The position numbers were made by a program, and so were the translations under genes. The notes under the pieces are model-generated. The model ran no database searches. It was given only the letters and a program-made list of their open reading frames with translations, and was not told the origin of the DNA. Below are positions 14,141 to 17,458 of a DNA stretch of 17,458 bases, one piece after another (the first letter of the stretch is position 1; each line of letters begins with the position of its first letter). Source of the stretch: an uncultured Clostridium sp. (GTDB lineage Bacteria; Bacillota; Clostridia; TANB77; CAG-508); assembly GCA_946496115.1 (NCBI GenBank), contig CAMMFK010000024.1:1-17458 (forward strand), written 5' to 3'.

Positions 14141-15568
14141 TCAGTTTTCGTATTCACCCTTTAAATACCACATATGTTCTGAAACTATTTTAAGTGGTAT
14201 TACTTTTCCTACTAGATTGTCATTTCCTTCAAAATTTACTACCTTATTTGTTTCAGTTCTTCCTGTGTATATTTTATCATTCGTTTTGCTTTTTCCTTCA
14301 ACTAAAACCTTTTGAACTGTACCTACATATTTTTTATTGCCTTCTTCTATTATTTTTTCTGCTAGAGATTTTAGTCTATTAAATCTTTCGTGTTTTACTT
14401 TTTCATCTATTTGATTTTCCATTTTATCAGCAACTGTGCCTACTCTTCTTGAGTATATAAACATAAATATTTGCTCATATCCTACTTTTTTTACTACATC
14501 TAAAGTATCTTCAAAATCTTCTTCTGTTTCTCCCGGAAATCCTACTATAATATCTGTAGAAAATTGTATATTTGGTATTTTGGCCTTGATTTTTTCTACG
14601 AGATTTAAGTATTGTTCTTTTGTGTATTTGCGGTTCATGGCTTTTAACACATTTGTACTTCCTGATTGTAGTGGTAAATGAATTAAATTGCAAACCTTGT
14701 CACAATCCCTTATGCTATCTATTACATCATCTGTAAAATCTTTTGGGTGTGGTGATATAAATCTAATTCTTTCTATACCATCTATTGTGTTTATTAATCT
14801 TAATAATTTTGCAAACGAATTTACTTCTACTTCTTCACCATTTTCTTTTTTTACGGTGAGGTTTAAATTTTCATTCTGTTTTCTTTCGCTTACTAAATAT
14901 GAATTAACATTTTGGCCTAGTAAAGTTATTTCTTTGTAGCCATTCTTAGCTAAATCTAAAACTTCATTATATATGTCTTGAGGATTTCTACTACGCTCTC
15001 TACCTCTTACATATGGAACAATGCAATATGTACAAAAATTATTACATCCATTCATTATTGCAACTGATGCTTTTATGCTGTCATCTCTTACAATTGGCAT
15101 ACCTTCAATAATATTGCCATCTATGTCTAATATGTCCTCAATCTTTTTATTTTCTATTATACTATTATATAAATCTTTTGGAAAGTCTTGCATAGTGTGT
15201 GGACCAAATACAATATCTACAAATGGATAACTTTGCTTAAGCTTATTTACTATATGCTTTTCCTGCATCATACAACCACCGATTGCTATAATAGTACCAT
15301 TGTTTTCCTTGTACTTTTTAACTTCACCAAGCTTTCCAAATAATCTGTCTTCTGCATTTTCTCTAACACAACAAGTATTAAAAACTATAACATTTGCTTT
15401 TGCTAAGTCATCTGTTTTTGTATAACCTGACTCTTCAAGCATACCAGATATTTTTTCAGAATCATTTTCATTTAACTGGCAACCCATAGTTAGTACTGCA
15501 TATTTTCCGTTTTTATTAGTTTGTTTTATTTTGCTTATGTATGTATCTTGCATTTTTATGATTTTCAT
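14141..15568 (-). CDS. miaB: tRNA-2-methylthio-N6-dimethylallyladenosine synthase
   Basis: Radical SAM methylthiotransferase that converts i6A37 to ms2i6A37 in tRNAs reading UNN codons. The 475-residue protein has the N-terminal UPF0004 domain with three cluster cysteines (C30 in TMGCQLN, C66 in NTCCVRENAE, C99 in GGCMMQE). The radical SAM motif is C175-x3-C179-x2-C182 (GCNNFCTYCIVPYVRGRE), and a C-terminal TRAM domain (from about 410) supplies the tRNA contact. Both 4Fe-4S sites are complete. The substitution of LTMGCQLNENDSE for other MTTase patterns and the neighbour mutS favour MiaB over MtaB or RimO. GGAAGG lies about 10 nt before the ATG; an ATG five codons in is an alternative. 79 bp separate it from mutS. 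Confidence 0.97.
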   Translation of the reverse strand: MKIIKMQDTYISKIKQTNKNGKYAVLTMGCQLNENDSEKISGMLEESGYTKTDDLAKANVIVFNTCCVRENAEDRLFGKLGEVKKYKENNGTIIAIGGCMMQEKHIVNKLKQSYPFVDIVFGPHTMQDFPKDLYNSIIENKKIEDILDIDGNIIEGMPIVRDDSIKASVAIMNGCNNFCTYCIVPYVRGRERSRNPQDIYNEVLDLAKNGYKEITLLGQNVNSYLVSERKQNENLNLTVKKENGEEVEVNSFAKLLRLINTIDGIERIRFISPHPKDFTDDVIDSIRDCDKVCNLIHLPLQSGSTNVLKAMNRKYTKEQYLNLVEKIKAKIPNIQFSTDIIVGFPGETEEDFEDTLDVVKKVGYEQIFMFIYSRRVGTVADKMENQIDEKVKHERFNRLKSLAEKIIEEGNKKYVGTVQKVLVEGKSKTNDKIYTGRTETNKVVNFEGNDNLVGKVIPLKIVSEHMWYLKGEYEN

Positions 15569-15745
15569 TTTGTCTGTTCCTTCCAGTATTGCTAAATTTT
15601 TATTTGAATAATTTTTTATCTATAAATGTTTAATTTTAATAATTATAAATATTTTGTCTTTTTGATATTGGTCGTTTTGTATTTGATTTATATCTTTTTT
15701 GTTTTGTTTTCAAGCTTTTATAGCTTTACACGTGAATACATTTTA
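15569..15745. other. AT-rich gap between rpmE terminator and miaB
   Basis: No gene supported. Leftward there is a TATAAT without a matching -35, and a TTGAAA-TATAAA pair only 15 nt apart, so the miaB promoter is not clearly placed. Confidence 0.3.
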
Positions 15746-15788
15746 CCACAAAAACAAAAACTCTGCAACATTTTAGTTACAGAGTTTT
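15746..15788 (-). terminator. Intrinsic terminator of rpmF-rpmE
   Basis: Read leftward: AAAACTCTGTAAC (15788-15776), loop TAAAAT, GTTGCAGAGTTTT (15769-15757), one U-G wobble in 13 pairs, followed by TTTTTGTTTTTG-like sequence. It is about 70 bp beyond the rpmE stop and separates rpmE from miaB. Confidence 0.8.
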
Positions 15789-15857
15789 ATACTTTTTGTC
15801 TAGACATTTAATAACCTTCTATTATTTAAAATTTATATATGAATAACATAAGCTAAA

Positions 15858-16058
15858 TTATGCTAAACCATATTTCTTCTTAAATTTATCTGCTTTACCA
15901 CCAGTTGTTTCTTTTCTTAAATTACCTGTCCAAAATGGATGACATTTTGAGCAAACATCAACTTTTAAATCTTTTTTTGTTGAATTTGTTTTCATTACAT
16001 TTCCGCAAGCACATGTTATTGTTGCTTCTTGGTATTCTGGGTGTATTCCTGTCTTCAT
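15858..16058 (-). CDS. rpmE: 50S ribosomal protein L31 (zinc-binding form)
   Basis: Protein of the 50S central protuberance that helps bridge the subunits. The 66-residue product begins MKTGIHPEYQEATITC and has four cysteines, C16, C18, C36 and C39 (TCACG, CSKCHPFWTG). This is the zinc-binding C+ paralog used in zinc-replete cells, and also a zinc store. HPFWTG is diagnostic. AAAGAGGTG lies 7 nt before the ATG. It follows rpmF by 29 nt, sharing the consensus promoter, and is followed by a clear terminator. Confidence 0.97.
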   Translation of the reverse strand: MKTGIHPEYQEATITCACGNVMKTNSTKKDLKVDVCSKCHPFWTGNLRKETTGGKADKFKKKYGLA

Positions 16059-16087
16059 TTAAGTTCACCTCTTTCTTAAAATCTTAA

Positions 16088-16270
16088 TTAGTTAGCTTTT
16101 TTAGAAATTATTTCAACTCCATCGTAGTAACCACAACTTGGGCATACTCTGTGTTGCATTATTAATTCGTGGCAATGTGGGCATTCAACTAAATTTTTGT
16201 TTTCTAATTTCCATGTAGATCTTTTTGTATGAGTTCTAGCTTTTGACCATCTTCTTTTTGGTTGTGCCAT
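16088..16270 (-). CDS. rpmF: 50S ribosomal protein L32 (zinc-binding form)
   Basis: Small protein of the large ribosomal subunit, 60 residues. The N-terminus MAQPKRRWSKARTHTKRS is a variant of the usual AVPKRRTSKSR start, and the zinc ribbon CPHC...CPSCGYY is complete, so this is the C+ form. AGGAGG lies 7 nt before the ATG. It opens a two-gene operon with rpmE behind a perfect promoter. In many Firmicutes rpmF instead follows a yceD (DUF177) gene; that gene is not here, and an unrelated membrane protein gene lies upstream. Confidence 0.97.
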   Translation of the reverse strand: MAQPKRRWSKARTHTKRSTWKLENKNLVECPHCHELIMQHRVCPSCGYYDGVEIISKKAN

Positions 16271-16330
16271 TTTTATCCCTCCTTATGCATATTTATCTAT
16301 ATTATTTTCTCTTTCTTAAGTCACTTATAT

Positions 16331-16359
16331 ATTATACAAACTAAAAGGCTGTTTGTCAA
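16331..16359 (-). promoter_or_regulatory. Consensus sigma-A promoter of rpmF-rpmE
   Basis: Leftward TTGACA (16354-16359), exactly 17 nt, TATAAT (16331-16336): both hexamers are perfect. The start would be near 16324, about 54 nt before the rpmF ATG. It is the strongest promoter in the window, fitting ribosomal protein output. Confidence 0.9.
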
Positions 16360-16377
16360 GACTTTTTGTTAAATTTG

Positions 16378-16422
16378 CGAAAAAACGAGCTGGCAGTACT
16401 CTTACATACTGACAGCCCGTTT
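16378..16422 (-). terminator. Intrinsic terminator after the 264-residue membrane protein
   Basis: Read leftward: AAACGGGCTGTCAGTA (16422-16407), 8-nt loop, TACTGCCAGCTCGTTT (16398-16383), then more T (six in a row in total). 14 of 16 positions pair canonically and one more as G-U in this direction. It insulates the rpmF promoter from upstream reading. Confidence 0.8.
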
Positions 16423-16500
16423 CGAAAGATGGGAATTATCCCCTTACACGGTAGAAGTCTGGCACCAAACCTTATGTTAATCGCATCACTTTTTGCCTTA
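16383..16500 (-). ncRNA. Candidate structured RNA or 3' UTR
   Basis: Between the stop codon at 16505 and the rpmF promoter lies a mixed-base stretch unlike the AT-rich gaps elsewhere. It ends in a typical terminator (16383-16422), contains a GGGA-ATTA-TCCC hairpin (16431-16442), and a leftward ACCGT (16448-16452) that could pair with ACGG (16420-16417). The latter pairing would compete with the terminator stem. I recognise no Rfam family. No clear promoter precedes it, so it may simply be the 3' end of the upstream mRNA. Confidence 0.35.
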
Positions 16501-16504
16501 AATG

Positions 16505-17299
16505 TCACATTAATACATTTAAATTATTAGTTTCATTGCTTATTCTATTATTTATCTCATTTCTTTCTTCATTACTAACATTTGAGTTTAGAAGACTTCT
16601 ATACTCTTCTTCAGCTTTTTTAATTTCTTGATTAATATCTATCTCGTCTGAATCAAAAAGACTTATTTTGTTATTATCTATTTCTAAGTATAAATTCCAT
16701 TCTGTAGAAAATTTATTTTGAGCTGATATTACAAAATCATATAATAGTCTTACTGCATTTTCTATTTCGTCTTCATTTTCTATTTCAATATACTGTTCAA
16801 AATTTAATAATATATTATTTTCATACGATGTTTTCGTTTTTACTATGTCTTTATTACTATTTTCCCAATTATCATAATAATATTTTTGACAGTTGTCTTC
16901 ATAGTCATCTGATAATCTTGACCAATCTTCTAATGCATTAAACTGAATCTGTGTATCATCATCGACTCCAAACACATATGTACCATTCCCTCTAGAGTCT
17001 GTATTATCAGAAATTTCATTTAATCTTATATTATACTTATCTTCTAAAGCTTCTTTTGGTTCTATGTGCAAAGCTCTATATACAAGCCCCCAACGGTATA
17101 CTAGCAATGCAATTATGCCTATAAATATAGTTATTGCAAGAAAAATTAAAATCAATTTAATAATTATATTAAAATTACTTAAAATTCTTTCTACTGAATT
17201 TATTTTTCGCCCTGTTTCAAAAATTTTATTATTATAATTTTCATTTTCTTTAGTTTCTTTATTATCCCAATAATTCGTATTAAAATTATTTTTATCCAT
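16505..17299 (-). CDS. Unrecognised single-pass membrane protein
   Basis: No family recognised. The 264-residue protein has a polar, Asn-rich N-terminus (1-43; YNNKIFETGRKINSVE), one transmembrane helix (about 44-68), then a basic patch and an acidic domain. With the R/K residues on both sides the topology is uncertain, but the size suggests the C-terminal domain is outside. That domain has EALEDKYNIRLNEISD followed by GNGTYVFGVDDDTQIQF, resembling small secreted alpha/beta domains of clostridial hypothetical proteins, and ends in a charged, probably coiled, helical tail (225-262). AGGGAG lies 7 nt before the ATG. It has its own promoter and terminator, so it is a single-gene unit, and it appears unrelated to rpmF-rpmE. 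Confidence 0.75.
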   Translation of the reverse strand: MDKNNFNTNYWDNKETKENENYNNKIFETGRKINSVERILSNFNIIIKLILIFLAITIFIGIIALLVYRWGLVYRALHIEPKEALEDKYNIRLNEISDNTDSRGNGTYVFGVDDDTQIQFNALEDWSRLSDDYEDNCQKYYYDNWENSNKDIVKTKTSYENNILLNFEQYIEIENEDEIENAVRLLYDFVISAQNKFSTEWNLYLEIDNNKISLFDSDEIDINQEIKKAEEEYRSLLNSNVSNEERNEINNRISNETNNLNVLM

Positions 17300-17332
17300 T
17301 GTTAATCTCCCTTTAAAAGATTTGTTTATATT

Positions 17333-17361
17333 ATTTTATATTATTGAAAAAAAATTTACAA
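17333..17361 (-). promoter_or_regulatory. Candidate promoter of the 264-residue membrane protein
   Basis: Leftward TTGTAA (17356-17361), 17 nt rich in T, TAAAAT (17333-17338). This gives a start near 17326 and a leader of about 27 nt with the AGGGAG ribosome site. Confidence 0.5.
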
Positions 17362-17397
17362 GTACTTTTTTATATTTAATATTAAAAGATATAAGAA

Positions 17398-17458
17398 AAG
17401 TGACTTCGCCACATGCCACGAGCTTTGCTCGGGCTGCCTAATGTAACTTTATCTTGAA
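17398..17458. repeat. Intergenic repeat-like sequence at window edge
   Basis: GC-rich, made of short hairpins: GTG-ACTTCGC-CAC, and GCCACGAGC-TTT-GCTCGGGC (17415-17434). CTTTATCTT (17447-17455) and the CGAAGT/ACTTCG word also occur next to repeat copy B (11314-11356). It runs off the window, so its extent is unknown. Confidence 0.35.

Noticed and set aside
15626..15811. Small plus-strand open frame of 61 codons
   Set aside because: Lies in an AT-rich gap, over the rpmE terminator, with a Phe/Tyr/Leu-rich product typical of random AT sequence and no ribosome site.
16383..16440. tRNA gene suggested by TTCGAAAC
   Set aside because: No acceptor, D or anticodon arms form around it; the sequence fits the terminator and a short hairpin instead.

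Overview
This is a low-GC (AT-rich) bacterial chromosome segment, most likely from a Clostridia-type Firmicute, possibly an uncultured or gut lineage. The evidence is strong A/T codon bias, AAGGAGG-type ribosome binding sites, the Gram-positive form of LexA, zinc-binding (C+) L31 and L32, a type II thymidine kinase with a zinc ribbon, and the pyrH-frr-uppS-cdsA order. Sixteen protein genes are supported, and all but tdk are on the minus strand. Most are conserved housekeeping genes. I found no CRISPR array, tRNA, rRNA, transposase, phage gene or obvious defence or biosynthetic cluster.

Layout, left to right. (1) 1-3090: pyrH-frr-uppS-cdsA reads leftward (UMP kinase, ribosome recycling, undecaprenyl-PP synthesis, CDP-diacylglycerol synthesis). 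It ends in a possible terminator and starts from a 411-bp divergent region shared with tdk. rpsB-tsf, often found just upstream of pyrH, is absent. (2) 3508-5634: tdk converges on a geranylgeranyl-reductase-like flavoprotein gene. Their stop codons overlap in one CTAG inside a two-way hairpin. A small double-membrane-segment protein gene precedes the flavoprotein gene. (3) 5727-6540: lexA has a near-consensus promoter whose -35 box lies inside a palindrome. (4) 6581-6802: a 222-bp nested inverted repeat with a GC-rich centre lies directly against the obg stop codon. (5) 6805-11191: nucleoside kinase, RNHCP zinc protein, trpS and obg form a tight leftward cluster, with a strong hairpin between trpS and obg. 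(6) 11377-15568: miaB then mutS, in the usual order but without mutL next door. (7) 15746-16359: rpmF-rpmE has a perfect consensus promoter and its own terminator. (8) 16378-17361: an unrecognised membrane-anchored protein is followed by a structured, more GC-rich stretch ending in an intrinsic terminator. This is a candidate small RNA or structured 3' UTR.

The genes cover nucleotide supply (pyrH, tdk, nucleoside kinase), translation (frr, trpS, obg, miaB, rpmE, rpmF), envelope lipid precursors (uppS, cdsA) and DNA repair and its control (mutS, lexA). The non-routine content is in the intergenic DNA. A dispersed repeat family shares the core CAATATATGTTCT at four intergenic places; two copies match at 28 of 31 bases. 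In the large hairpin element, all four arm mismatches would be G-U wobbles in plus-strand RNA. An uncharacterised structured region lies at 16383-16500. I see no convincing new multi-gene system.
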